From Paenisporosarcina quisquiliarum (lineage in GTDB: Bacteria; Bacillota; Bacilli; Bacillales_A; Planococcaceae), in NCBI RefSeq assembly GCF_027563315.1, contig NZ_JAMKBJ010000006.1:1-64000 (forward strand): a stretch of DNA of 64,000 bases. Reading direction: 5' to 3'. Positions 32,887-41,154 of this stretch are shown here, piece by piece; position 1 is the first letter of the stretch, and every line of letters starts with the position of its first letter. A program made the translations under genes and the position numbers. The notes beneath the pieces are model-generated. The model worked only from the letters and a program-made list of their open reading frames with translations. It had not been told where the DNA came from and made no database searches.

Positions 32887-32927
32887 AAAAAGACTCGGCT
32901 AAATTAAACTTTAGCCGAGTCTTTTTT
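32887..32927. terminator. bidirectional terminator, lipoprotein gene and ywpF
   Basis: AGACTCGGCTAAA (32891-32903) pairs with TTTAGCCGAGTCT (32910-32922), with A-run before and T-run after, so it can serve both convergent transcripts. The ywpF stop codon lies in its loop. Confidence 0.92.
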
Positions 32928-33350
32928 AAGTTGTGGTCTTTTTTGCATGTCTTCTTCGAAACGAGCGACAAGGGCATCACCGGATAACCCACTCGCAATC
33001 AGCTCTGCCAGCAATTGTTCTGCATACTGACGGCGAACTCGTTTTAAAGTTCCTTGGAATAATACCGAAACATAATCCCCGATTTCTTTGACAGCATATA
33101 CCGCTACTTCAAAGCTTGCAGGTTCATTTTCAGGATATGAAATGACAACTTTCACTTCGATTATTTCACCGGAACCTTTATATTGCTCAAAAAAAGTACT
33201 GTCTTTTTTATCGACATACATTTCCAATATCCACGATCGGTGGCTGTTTTCTTGATTGATGATGATGCCATCCACAAGTGGAATCGAGATGGTTTGGTCC
33301 CCTTGAACCAATGTCATGGATAACATTTTAAAGGTTTTCAATAAGCTCAC
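32904..33350 (-). CDS. ywpF: YwpF-like family protein
   Basis: 148 aa, YwpF family of unknown function, found next to single-stranded DNA-binding protein genes in Bacillales. Contains MTLVQGDQTISIPLVDGIIINQE, HRSWILEMYVD and KVVISYPENEPA, suggesting a beta-rich fold, with a helical C-terminus. GTG start with AAAGG just upstream. Divergent from ssb, sharing the regulatory gap 33351-33604. Confidence 0.85.
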   Translation of the reverse strand: MSLLKTFKMLSMTLVQGDQTISIPLVDGIIINQENSHRSWILEMYVDKKDSTFFEQYKGSGEIIEVKVVISYPENEPASFEVAVYAVKEIGDYVSVLFQGTLKRVRRQYAEQLLAELIASGLSGDALVARFEEDMQKRPQLKKDSAKV

Positions 33351-33415
33351 AGCCTTTCCGCAAAGTTCATTGACTCTATTATATCATAGACTTTAAAAAT
33401 CTTAGGAAACTAGCC

Positions 33416-33574
33416 AAAATCGAATTTTGACGAAACTCATTAACCTTAGAGCCACGTGGATTCAAATGCACTTTGTTAATATGTGGAACTAGCAAAATTG
33501 AATTTTGCCACGCAGTAAATGGGGCAAAATGAATTTTTGGCACTTTGCACACAATTAGATGTGCTTTGTACAAT
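33416..33574 (+). promoter_or_regulatory. three AAAA-N5-TTTT boxes and promoter upstream of ssb
   Basis: Exact AAAA-N5-TTTT sites at 33416-33428, 33494-33506 and 33526-33538; the last two are separated by 19 bp, about three helical turns centre to centre. A weak TTGCAC/TACAAT promoter (33545-33550, 33569-33574) follows 6 bp after the last box. This matches the layout of ComK AT-boxes (8, 18 or 31 bp apart) next to competence promoters. That ComK acts here is inference. Confidence 0.55.
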
Positions 33575-33604
33575 AAATTCAAGAAGCGGGAAGGAGGTGA
33601 ATAA

Positions 33605-34024
33605 ATGAATCAAATTGGGATGATTGGGCGTATGACAAAGGATCCGGTACTCCGGCATTTGTCTGAAGGCAGGGTGCAAGCAAGTTTCGTACTGGCTGTA
33701 CAACGTACCTACAAAAATGCAAAAGCGGAAGATGCCGATTTTGTGTTGTGCACGGTATGGGGGAAACTTGCTGAACACACCGTAAAGTATTGTGGAAAAG
33801 GCTCGCTCGTAGGAATCAGTGGACATATCCACTCGAGATCCTACCAAAAAGAAGATGGGAATCGCATCTTCGTCACAGAAGTAATCGTTGAAGAAGTTCA
33901 GTTTTTACAGACGAAACCGAAAGCAGGAGAAACTTCTGAAATCCCTCATATGAAAAAGGAATCGCAAGCAAAACGAGACTTCATTTTCTCTGAGGAAGAG
34001 CACAAAGAATTGCCGATTGTGTAA
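33605..34024 (+). CDS. ssbB: single-stranded DNA-binding protein, SsbB/YwpH type
   Basis: OB-fold SSB, 139 aa. MNQIGMIGRMTKDPVLRHL opens the fold, which ends around residue 104. The tail is short and ends EEEHKELPIV instead of the DDDIPF-type acidic tip that recruits partner proteins in housekeeping SsbA, fitting a competence-type paralogue. Start after AAGGAGGTGAATA. Adjacent to ywpF as in B. subtilis, and preceded by ComK-like boxes. Confidence 0.88.
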   Translation: MNQIGMIGRMTKDPVLRHLSEGRVQASFVLAVQRTYKNAKAEDADFVLCTVWGKLAEHTVKYCGKGSLVGISGHIHSRSYQKEDGNRIFVTEVIVEEVQFLQTKPKAGETSEIPHMKKESQAKRDFIFSEEEHKELPIV

Positions 34025-34102
34025 CTAGGATTTCCACGGTTGACCGCACCGTTGGCTAGTACACAAGATTTCTCAAATCCAAGAGAAAGGAATTCACCCA
34101 AT

Positions 34103-34246
34103 ATGAAAGCTGCAACAACTGATCATCTCATTCGAATGGAACTACATATGGAACAAATGATTCGTATGATCGCGAATTTGAATGAGCGTATCCAAGTGCT
34201 CGAACACAGATTGACCGAACCCGCACTACGCATAGTGGGCAAATAA
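34103..34246 (+). CDS. small coiled-coil protein downstream of ssb
   Basis: 47 aa (MKAATTDHLIRMELHMEQ start; MIANLNERIQVLEHRL heptad-like). One amphipathic or coiled-coil helix, no membrane part. AGAAAGGA at 34083-34090 sits 12 bp before ATG; an in-frame reading from 34040 is possible but has no ribosome site. It is probably co-transcribed with ssb. Not recognised. Confidence 0.55.
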   Translation: MKAATTDHLIRMELHMEQMIRMIANLNERIQVLEHRLTEPALRIVGK

Positions 34247-34274
34247 GATGATTCACGACTGACAAGAGAGGAAA

Positions 34275-34302
34275 CCGGCCGCGTGAAGCACGGCCGGTCT
34301 TG
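34275..34302 (+). terminator. hairpin after the ssb unit
   Basis: ACCGGCCG (34275-34282) pairs with CGGCCGGT (34292-34299). The T-tract is poor (CTTGT), so termination strength is uncertain. Confidence 0.6.
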
Positions 34303-34323
34303 TACATAGAATTGTTCCAACAT

Positions 34324-34572
34324 TTAGAACCAAATTTTGTTCATACCTTGTAAAAACTCTTTGGTAATAGGGTAGTTTGACTTGTCTCCGATCACAGAGT
34401 CGATTCCACATTCGGGACAAAGAGCGGTTTGTTCGTTATCTACCCATTCCTCTATTTTCGATGGAGGGAATGTCTGAAGGCAGTAGAAACAACCGCATAA
34501 TTGGCTATCTTCTAATTCATTGCGATGCATACTGCTTTTTTTATGGGCTGCTCTAAATTTATCTTGTGTCAA
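34324..34572 (-). CDS. small zinc-ribbon cytoplasmic protein
   Basis: 82 aa with two Cys pairs, CGCFYC and CPEC, in the arrangement LCGCFYCLQTFPPSKI...TALCPECGIDSVIGD. This is a conserved short cytoplasmic protein family with a predicted zinc ribbon, function unknown. TTG start at 34572 with AGGGGG seven bases before it. Confidence 0.8.
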   Translation of the reverse strand: MTQDKFRAAHKKSSMHRNELEDSQLCGCFYCLQTFPPSKIEEWVDNEQTALCPECGIDSVIGDKSNYPITKEFLQGMNKIWF

Positions 34573-34649
34573 TTAAATACCCCCTAAGAATTGATTTATC
34601 TTACTTAAACGACAGGCACGTATGCAGTCCATGATAATCATTCTAAGAA

Positions 34650-34683
34650 CGATTAAAAAACACCTGCCGGAAATCCGACAGGC
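34650..34683 (-). terminator. terminator after ywqA
   Basis: On the minus strand GCCTGTCGG pairs with CCGGCAGG and is followed by GTTTTTTAAT. One mismatch in the stem. Confidence 0.85.
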
Positions 34684-34690
34684 ATCGCTA

Positions 34691-37423
34691 TTAACCTAAT
34701 GTAAGCAGTTCTTTCAAATCATCATCAGCAAGTTCAGTAATCCACTGGCTCGATTGAATTAAGTCTTCCGATAAGGCTTGTTTATCGGCAAGTAATTTGT
34801 CGATTTTCTCCTCAATCGTTCCAATTGTCACGAACTTATGCACATGGACAAAACGTGTTTGGCCAATGCGGTATGCACGGTCGGTTGCTTGATTTTCAAC
34901 TGCTGGATTCCACCAGCGATCGGCATGCAATACATGATTGGCAGCTGTTAAGTTAAGACCTGTTCCACCAGCCTTCAGTGACAGAATGAATACCGGGAAC
35001 TCTTTTTCCTGGAAAGCTTCAACCAAACGGTCACGCTGTGCTTTTGGCATACTACCTGTTAAAAACGGTGGATCGATGTCGTGCAGTTCGCTTAAGCAAT
35101 GCTGCAACAGATGTCCCATCCCGATGTACTGAGTGAAAATGAGGCATTGCTCACCACGTTCGGCAATTTCAGCAGCGAGCGTCACGATTTGAGCGAGCTT
35201 CTCAGAACGCTCCATCATATACTCCGCTTCACCAAACCCCTCTTTCAGATAAAGGGCTGGGTGATTACACAATTGCTTCAGCTTGCTCAACATTTTTAAA
35301 ATCAGACCTTTTTTCTCAAAACCGGTCAGTGTTTCAAGTTTAAACAGCGTTTCTTGAATCAAGCTTTCATAGAGTGCTGCTTGCTCCGTCGTCAACGGGC
35401 AGTACTCACGCTGTTCTTGTTTGTCCGGCAAATTCAACAACAAGTCCGGATCCTGCTTTGTCCGTCTCAGTAAGAAGGGACGGATTTTGTTTCGCAGTTT
35501 TTGTTTATGATTTTCCGATTCATCCCGCTCGATTGGAGCAATAAAGTTTTCCTGGAATTTACGGAAGCTACCTAAATAACCTTTATATATGAAATCAAAA
35601 ATAGCCCATAGCTCAGACAGACGGTTTTCAACAGGTGTTCCTGTCAGTGCCAGATGATGTTCACCGCGTAATTTGCGGATGGCACGACTTTGCTTCGTGT
35701 GCATGTTTTTGATGTTCTGTGCTTCATCCAAAGTCACACTGGCCCACTCGATTTCACTTAACGCTTCAGCATCCTGAGAAGCCGTTCCGAACGTTGTCAA
35801 CACGACATCCGGTTTCATGGATATAAGTTCACTTGCCATTGATTCATCTTTCGAACGCGTCTGGCCGTAATGCACATGAACATCCAAGTCTGGCGCAAAT
35901 CGAGCAAGCTCTTTCTGCCAGTTTCCTAAAACGGAAGTGGGGCAAATGATAAACGAAGGCTTATCGGTTTGCTTCGTGCGATGGACATGGAGCAAATACG
36001 CAATAAGCTGAACCGTTTTCCCAAGACCCATATCATCCGCTAAACAAACGCCGAATCCTTGTTCACGCATGAAGACAAGCCAGTCAAAGCCTTGTTGTTG
36101 GTAAGGTCGTAGTTCCGTTAATAAGTGCGGAGACACATTCGTTGTCGGTAAGCCTTTTTTATCCTGTAACTGTTCCAAATACTTTTGAAGGGATTGATTC
36201 AGTTCGAACTGGAATAATGGATCTTCCTCTTCTTCCAAGTTGTCTTCATCAAGCACTAACGCATCTGGCAGTTCGCGGAAAAGTAATTCTTTTACGGTCC
36301 AGTCTTCCGATTCGGTTTGTTCCATCAACTGGCGGATTTCATGCATCCAGTGTGAATCAATGCGAAACCACTCGTTGCCGGCACGGATATACTCACGATT
36401 TTCTTCTACCATTTGTTTGAATTGATCTTCCGTGATGGCTTGGCCATTTAACGAGAAATGCCAGTCGAAAGTCAGAATTTCATTGAGTCCGGCTGTCGTT
36501 TTAAAGGAAGCGGTCTTAGCATTCGACTTAACGCGAAGTTTCGATTCTTTTACAGCTTTCAACCAACCTGGCAAAATCACTTCAAAACCAAGCGCTTGCA
36601 AACGGGCTGCATCATCACGCAAAAAGTGTCGAACATCCAGATCACTTAACGTGCGAGATAAAAATCGATCTGTATCCGCTTCAATATTCATCAATTCCAG
36701 CATATTGGCTTGTGTTTCATACACATAAGGTGCGTGGATTTTCCACTTATCAGGCAATGCATCTGCGATCGGAGATTCTTTCTTACGAAAAGCGGGCGTC
36801 CAGTGCACGGAACTTTTCTTGCCACGAACGACTGTTTCAAGAAGCCATTCATCCGAAAATGATTCAGGTTCACTAAGACGAAGTGCCACGTTGACATCCG
36901 TATGTCCGCTTTGAGCTTGCAACGGCCAGCCACCTTGTTTGAAGAAGGGGAGAAGTGTTGGGATATCCGCCATCGTTAGACCTGCTCCGTACAGTTTCTG
37001 TTGAATCGCGGACGTCAGCATCACTTTTGCATCTGGTGTCACTTCTTCTGTTGTCAGGACAAGAGAACCTTCTTCGAATTCAATATCGTTCCAAAGTGTA
37101 GGCGCACTCCATAAGTCAGCCGCTTGTTGGATCGTTGTAATTGTCGACTCATCTTCCTGCGCATACCCGCTTACGTGCACGTACGGATGTTTAACGAGCG
37201 GTGAAAACAGTTCGACTAATTCCAGTGTTGAAAAACGAGTTTCTTCATCATGATGCAAACCGTAAAAAGACGGTTCATGTTGAAAGGAAAGAAATGAAAT
37301 CCATTGCTCAGTAAATAAACGCATGCCTTCATCATTGTAGGCATGCACGGTTGTAAATCCATCATCCATTGAATCGAATGACAGTATTAAATTTTTCATA
37401 AAAGGCGATACACGGGAAGTCAT
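34691..37423 (-). CDS. ywqA: SNF2-family helicase YwqA
   Basis: Swi2/Snf2 ATPase, 910 aa from ATG 37423. An N-terminal bacterial SNF2-associated region (about 1-430) precedes the two RecA lobes: Walker A DDMGLGKT at 463-470, DEAQ box at 566-569, TGTPVENRLSELW, and the C-terminal motifs SLKAGGTGLNLTAANHV and ATDRAYRIGQ. Likely a DNA translocase or remodeller; target unknown. The frame is open 45 codons further, but ATG 37423 overlaps the ywqB stop by ATGA and has AGAAAGGA upstream, so it is the better start. Coupled to the SWIM protein. Confidence 0.93.
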   Translation of the reverse strand: MTSRVSPFMKNLILSFDSMDDGFTTVHAYNDEGMRLFTEQWISFLSFQHEPSFYGLHHDEETRFSTLELVELFSPLVKHPYVHVSGYAQEDESTITTIQQAADLWSAPTLWNDIEFEEGSLVLTTEEVTPDAKVMLTSAIQQKLYGAGLTMADIPTLLPFFKQGGWPLQAQSGHTDVNVALRLSEPESFSDEWLLETVVRGKKSSVHWTPAFRKKESPIADALPDKWKIHAPYVYETQANMLELMNIEADTDRFLSRTLSDLDVRHFLRDDAARLQALGFEVILPGWLKAVKESKLRVKSNAKTASFKTTAGLNEILTFDWHFSLNGQAITEDQFKQMVEENREYIRAGNEWFRIDSHWMHEIRQLMEQTESEDWTVKELLFRELPDALVLDEDNLEEEEDPLFQFELNQSLQKYLEQLQDKKGLPTTNVSPHLLTELRPYQQQGFDWLVFMREQGFGVCLADDMGLGKTVQLIAYLLHVHRTKQTDKPSFIICPTSVLGNWQKELARFAPDLDVHVHYGQTRSKDESMASELISMKPDVVLTTFGTASQDAEALSEIEWASVTLDEAQNIKNMHTKQSRAIRKLRGEHHLALTGTPVENRLSELWAIFDFIYKGYLGSFRKFQENFIAPIERDESENHKQKLRNKIRPFLLRRTKQDPDLLLNLPDKQEQREYCPLTTEQAALYESLIQETLFKLETLTGFEKKGLILKMLSKLKQLCNHPALYLKEGFGEAEYMMERSEKLAQIVTLAAEIAERGEQCLIFTQYIGMGHLLQHCLSELHDIDPPFLTGSMPKAQRDRLVEAFQEKEFPVFILSLKAGGTGLNLTAANHVLHADRWWNPAVENQATDRAYRIGQTRFVHVHKFVTIGTIEEKIDKLLADKQALSEDLIQSSQWITELADDDLKELLTLG

Positions 37424-38985
37424 AAAGGCAAGTTTCCTTTCTGTATCTCTTCTTGGAGCGCTCGTAAGCGTCGGTATTTCGCTTGGAGTTCGCTGACATA
37501 ATTGTTCCAGTATTCGGTTTTTCCACTTTTCTTCGCAGCTGATTTCATCTTTTTCCAAATGCGTACGGCTTGTTTATAGTTATGGCGATTGCGCTCTCTC
37601 ACTTCTGTCAAAGCAAGTACATGATAAAGCGGCAGCACGGTTTCAGGCGCTTCCTGAAGAACCGTCTTCAAGCCACAAGATTCCGCATAATCAAGCGTTG
37701 ACCCAAATCGGTGATGCAGTGCCACCCAATCTTGATAACGCTGTTGATCAATCAGGAAATCGGAATAAGCGCGAACGCCAAATGAACCAAATTGCCAGAA
37801 TAACTGCTCACGCTCAGCATCGGGCATTTCGATGAATTTATACAATGCATATAACTTGGATACGAAGACAGAGCGATTCCATGCAGAGAGATGACTGTTC
37901 ACATATTCAAAAATATGCGGTCGCATGGCATGCAAAATAATCGTCAACGACGCCAGATCATCCTGTTCTTTCGCAAGCTTCGCCAAATGCATCCATTCCG
38001 GCATATCGCTTGGGAGAATGCGATCCGTAATCACTTTTAATTCGTCCGGTTTTTTTAACAACAAACAGAACAATGCCCGGAATAAATCATGATTAAGATT
38101 TTTGCTATCGTTTAAATAAGCAAACTCTTGTTCACGACGGGCTTTTTCTGTCAGTAAAATTACCCAATAGGCATGGAACAAATTAAAACGAAGATCCGCC
38201 ATGGTTTCCAGTTCATAAGCGATGTGACGGACATGCATCACGAGTGCATCATAAAATGGATCAGCTGAGAACAAACGGGGTTTGCTCGACAGATTCAACA
38301 GCTGATGCTGTATATCTTCAATATCCGTCTGAATCGTGGCGCGGAACAAATTTTCATTCATATCTTCGCTGACATCAAACAACATACGCAGCAACATCGT
38401 TTTGGTATATACCTCGTAAAGAGGCTGCCATTCACGTTCAAACGGCATGAACTTCTTCAATTTTTGTTTCATTTGGTTAATTGAGTTGTCGATATAGTAG
38501 CGTTCTTTCCAAGACCAATCACCCGAAACAGCATTGAATGTCGATTGAACAATCGCGTTCCAGCTTTCTGGTGTACGTTCATTAGCAAGCAACGAAAGCT
38601 GTTCCGACTTTTTCAGGCGCCATTCCTGGAGCCACTCGGATAAAGAAAACTTTTGCATATATAAACTGAAGACAACGGCTAAGCAATGACGGCATAGACG
38701 TTTTTCCGGACAGGAGCATGTGATTTGCTCTTCTACTAAATGAATCGACACGATGGCAGGACTTACATCTTGCACTTTGGCTTCGAGTATATGTTCGTAC
38801 GGATCATATGAAAGCGCACGTACCGCGCCATTGCGAACGGAAAAAGAGGCACGTCGGACCAGCTCCTCATCCTCTTGATGAGAAGGGTGCAAGTCTTCCG
38901 CAATCGACTCCATCCATTGCTGGACACGGGTTTGGTAACGTACGGCAATATTAAATAAAGAATGGCTCAACAACAACATCTCCAA
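37420..38985 (-). CDS. ywqB: SWIM zinc-finger protein YwqB
   Basis: 521 aa. A SWIM zinc finger near residue 90-101 (CSCPEKRLCRHC: Cys90, Cys92, Cys98, His100) precedes a long helical region rich in charged pairs. SWIM proteins pair with SNF2 helicases in bacteria and probably give DNA or protein binding to the complex. TTG start at 38985 (AGGAAAG at about 38994-39000); ATG 38979 is the alternative. First gene of the two-gene operon with ywqA. Confidence 0.9.
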   Translation of the reverse strand: MEMLLLSHSLFNIAVRYQTRVQQWMESIAEDLHPSHQEDEELVRRASFSVRNGAVRALSYDPYEHILEAKVQDVSPAIVSIHLVEEQITCSCPEKRLCRHCLAVVFSLYMQKFSLSEWLQEWRLKKSEQLSLLANERTPESWNAIVQSTFNAVSGDWSWKERYYIDNSINQMKQKLKKFMPFEREWQPLYEVYTKTMLLRMLFDVSEDMNENLFRATIQTDIEDIQHQLLNLSSKPRLFSADPFYDALVMHVRHIAYELETMADLRFNLFHAYWVILLTEKARREQEFAYLNDSKNLNHDLFRALFCLLLKKPDELKVITDRILPSDMPEWMHLAKLAKEQDDLASLTIILHAMRPHIFEYVNSHLSAWNRSVFVSKLYALYKFIEMPDAEREQLFWQFGSFGVRAYSDFLIDQQRYQDWVALHHRFGSTLDYAESCGLKTVLQEAPETVLPLYHVLALTEVRERNRHNYKQAVRIWKKMKSAAKKSGKTEYWNNYVSELQAKYRRLRALQEEIQKGNLPL

Positions 38986-39045
38986 AAAAAATCTTTCCTT
39001 TCATTATACGGCTTTTCGAGGAAAACCGTAAGTGAAAGGAAAGAA

Positions 39046-39450
39046 TTATGATTTTAAATGAAGATAGGCTTTCAAAAATTCTTTAAACTTTTCTTTATCA
39101 AGCGTTGGTTTACTATAAAACTCCTGGAATAGCTGAAAGAAAGTAGGGTCAGATTTATACGCATGATAGACCGGATTCAAGGACTCTTCTCCGTAATCGT
39201 CCAGTGGTTCTTTTACACGCAATAGTTTCTTGCGGGAAATCGTGGATGAATGATAGATGACTTCATTGCTGATATCTCTCGGAATGCCGTAAAGCGAGCA
39301 CATTGCCCGAAAGACTGGTAGAGAAATACTCTCAGGATTTGTTTCATAGCGAGATAAAGTACTGGCAGAAATATTCAGTAGTTTGGCAGCTTCTTTTTGA
39401 GTAAGTTGAGATAGCTTTCGGTACTCCGTAATCAGTTCATGTAATTGCAA
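39046..39450 (-). CDS. XRE-family helix-turn-helix regulator
   Basis: HTH_3/XRE DNA-binding domain: LTQKEAAKLLNISASTLSRYE near the N-terminus, then a ~70-aa helical C-terminal part without known domain. The frame extends to 39486, but AAGGTGGTG (about 39458-39466) sits correctly for TTG 39450 (134 aa). It is divergent from the hypothetical gene at 39679 and could control it or itself; no operator was identified. Phage- or island-style regulators often look like this. Confidence 0.82.
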   Translation of the reverse strand: MQLHELITEYRKLSQLTQKEAAKLLNISASTLSRYETNPESISLPVFRAMCSLYGIPRDISNEVIYHSSTISRKKLLRVKEPLDDYGEESLNPVYHAYKSDPTFFQLFQEFYSKPTLDKEKFKEFLKAYLHLKS

Positions 39451-39678
39451 AATCAACACCACCTTAGTTGCAGGTAGTGTAGTCAATTTCAGCTCTCTTG
39501 TTCTAAGATATCTTATTATTGAAATGGCGTTTCATAATTGATATATTATTTTTAACAAAAACAGAATATTTAGTAATATCTTAATAGCTTATTCCACTTA
39601 ATGGAACCTAAACCAAATTGAAACCATTTTAGAAAGGTTGATTTACTTTGCCCATCCTATGAAATTGTACTGCCTGGG

Positions 39679-39990
39679 TTGCAACAAAGCACCAAATTCA
39701 AACAGAACGGCCAGGAATTTTTACTATATGTTACTCCGAACGGAGAACGTAAAGCGGCAATCATTGTTTCCAATAATAATGGAAAAGCATTGATTGAACG
39801 CCTGTCATTCGATTCATTTGAAATTGAAGATCTTCACATTGATTTTATTAATAACAAATGCTCTTTTACATACAAAGAAACCCTTGGAATGGATATCGCC
39901 ACAACCATACAAAACATACTGCTTGGGTTCTTCATTCAGTACCACGAGCAATCCATCGCCTTTATTACATACAGAAAAAAGAAGAAATGA
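39679..39990 (+). CDS. hypothetical protein, uncertain start
   Basis: 103 aa from TTG 39679, not recognised. Beta-rich N-terminal half (EFLLYVTPNGERKAAIIVS), then a hydrophobic helix (TTIQNILLGFFIQY) and a basic tail KKKK. The TTG has no ribosome site. The frame is open upstream to 39622 (reading VDLLCPSYEIVLPGL) with AGAAAGG but no start codon in that frame, so the natural start may have been lost or be non-canonical. A clear terminator follows. Confidence 0.5.
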   Translation: MQQSTKFKQNGQEFLLYVTPNGERKAAIIVSNNNGKALIERLSFDSFEIEDLHIDFINNKCSFTYKETLGMDIATTIQNILLGFFIQYHEQSIAFITYRKKKK

Positions 39991-39996
39991 CCACTG

Positions 39997-40026
39997 ATGC
40001 TACCTGATTAACGGTAGCATTTTTTT
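39997..40026 (+). terminator. terminator
   Basis: ATGCTACC (39997-40004) pairs with GGTAGCAT (40013-40020), followed by six T. Confidence 0.9.
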
Positions 40027-40109
40027 CGGATATGTCATGCACGAAACGTACGGGATTGTGATACACTATTAGTAATCAGAATATTTTGATAAAAAAGGAG
40101 GGGATCACA

Positions 40110-40544
40110 ATGTTACACGTACAACTAATGAAACCATTTTATTCAAAACTAGAAGGCCAGAAGATGAAACTGGTATTTGCCTATCAATATTTCTCTATTA
40201 AAAAAGATGACGAATTATTTCACTTCATTCCTGTGGAAGGAAAAGAAATCATCGTCAATATGCATACGTATCAAGTCGAAAACTTATCGGATGTCTTCGT
40301 TTTTCAAAAAGGCAATCGCTTCATCCGCTTACCACTCTATCAATTGTTGTTAGTGTCTGATATTCATATGCATTTGCAAACGATTTTACAACATGGCGAG
40401 CCGGAAGACAGAGAACCAGCCAGCGATGTTAAGGAAGAAGCAAACGAATTCATTTCGTTACTCGAGCAAGCAAATCGCAGCCGGATGATTGACTACGCGC
40501 TCACTACGCGAGATCAAAATCTCTTTGATCGATTGACACATTAA
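40110..40544 (+). CDS. IDEAL-domain protein
   Basis: 144 aa. An N-terminal ~105-residue domain of beta-rich character (LVFAYQYFSIKKDDELFHF) precedes a C-terminal IDEAL motif, here MIDYALTTRDQNLFDRL, a short helical module shared by several Bacillales proteins such as YpiB. AAAAAAGGAGGGG gives a very strong ribosome site for ATG 40110. Function unknown; IDEAL parts are thought to be protein-binding. Confidence 0.75.
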   Translation: MLHVQLMKPFYSKLEGQKMKLVFAYQYFSIKKDDELFHFIPVEGKEIIVNMHTYQVENLSDVFVFQKGNRFIRLPLYQLLLVSDIHMHLQTILQHGEPEDREPASDVKEEANEFISLLEQANRSRMIDYALTTRDQNLFDRLTH

Positions 40545-40579
40545 CCGTTGGAGGATAATCATGGAACTCAATAAAAGTT

Positions 40580-40615
40580 GAAAACACCTGCCTACGCAAT
40601 GAGGGAGGTGTTTTC
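40580..40615 (+). terminator. terminator after IDEAL gene
   Basis: AAAACACCT-G-CCT pairs with AGG-G-AGGTGTTTT (40581-40614). A six-codon ORF with its own GGAGG (ATG at 40561) lies just before it. Confidence 0.85.
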
Positions 40616-40663
40616 TTGTGGACATTTTTTATGTATATTCATCTTCGTTTCCATCAAGCCAAA

Positions 40664-40702
40664 TTAAAAACCCTTCTCCGAAATAATGCGATCGGGGAAG
40701 GG
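40664..40702 (-). terminator. terminator of the micro-ORF
   Basis: On the minus strand CCCTTCCCCG pairs with CGGAGAAGGG (one mismatch) and is followed by TTTTTAAT. Confidence 0.85.
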
Positions 40703-40733
40703 CTCTAGTCGTACCTGTACATACAACACGCTC

Positions 40734-40832
40734 CTAAATCAACATATACAAAATTATGACAGATACACTTGACCCGATGACGCCGAACAAGATATCGACA
40801 GCATTCAATTCAAGCAGTTTGTTTAATTTCAT
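40734..40832 (-). CDS. 32-aa single-helix hydrophobic peptide (toxin-like micro-ORF)
   Basis: ATG at 40832, stop TAG at 40734. Sequence opens MKLNKLLELNAVD and continues into a ~20-residue hydrophobic helix ending ILYMLI. GAGAGGACGTGG lies about 7 bp upstream and a strong terminator follows 30 bp after the stop, so this is a complete transcription unit. Size and layout resemble type I toxin genes (TxpA/BsrG class), though no family match is claimed and no antisense RNA promoter was identified. Confidence 0.6.
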   Translation of the reverse strand: MKLNKLLELNAVDILFGVIGSSVSVIILYMLI

Positions 40833-41032
40833 ATTTACCACGTCCTCTCTACTTTTCTCTGCTTACTGAAACTTATAGAAGCGGCTGGCGTCTTACCATT
40901 CCTAAAACGTATCGCAGGAAATACGATTAAATTAGTATATGTAGAAATTTTCCTTTGATAGGTTATATAAAGTTTAGGTTTTGTAGGAATATTTTATTCA
41001 TTTTTTACTAAATTTCAGTTCAATGATTCTCC

Positions 41033-41108
41033 AAAATTCAATTTTGAGGCATTTTTTTATGCCAAAATTGAATTGTCTAAGCTTAATAGGTGGTCAAAAT
41101 TCAAATTT
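41033..41108 (+). promoter_or_regulatory. three AAAA-N5-TTTT-like boxes upstream of the candidate sRNA
   Basis: AAAATTCAATTTT at 41033-41045 (exact), AAAATTGAATTGT at 41064-41076, AAAATTCAAATTT at 41096-41108. Gaps are 18 and 19 bp. A possible -10 TAAAAT lies at 41148-41153. The pattern repeats that seen upstream of ssb. Confidence 0.5.
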
Positions 41109-41154
41109 GAGGCGAAATGTATCCATTAAAACCATGGTGATTTAAACTAAAATA

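Noticed and set aside
40561-40581. Six-codon ORF (MELNKS) with a GGAGG site
   Set aside because: Too short to support as a gene; probably chance sequence before the terminator, though its ribosome site is good.
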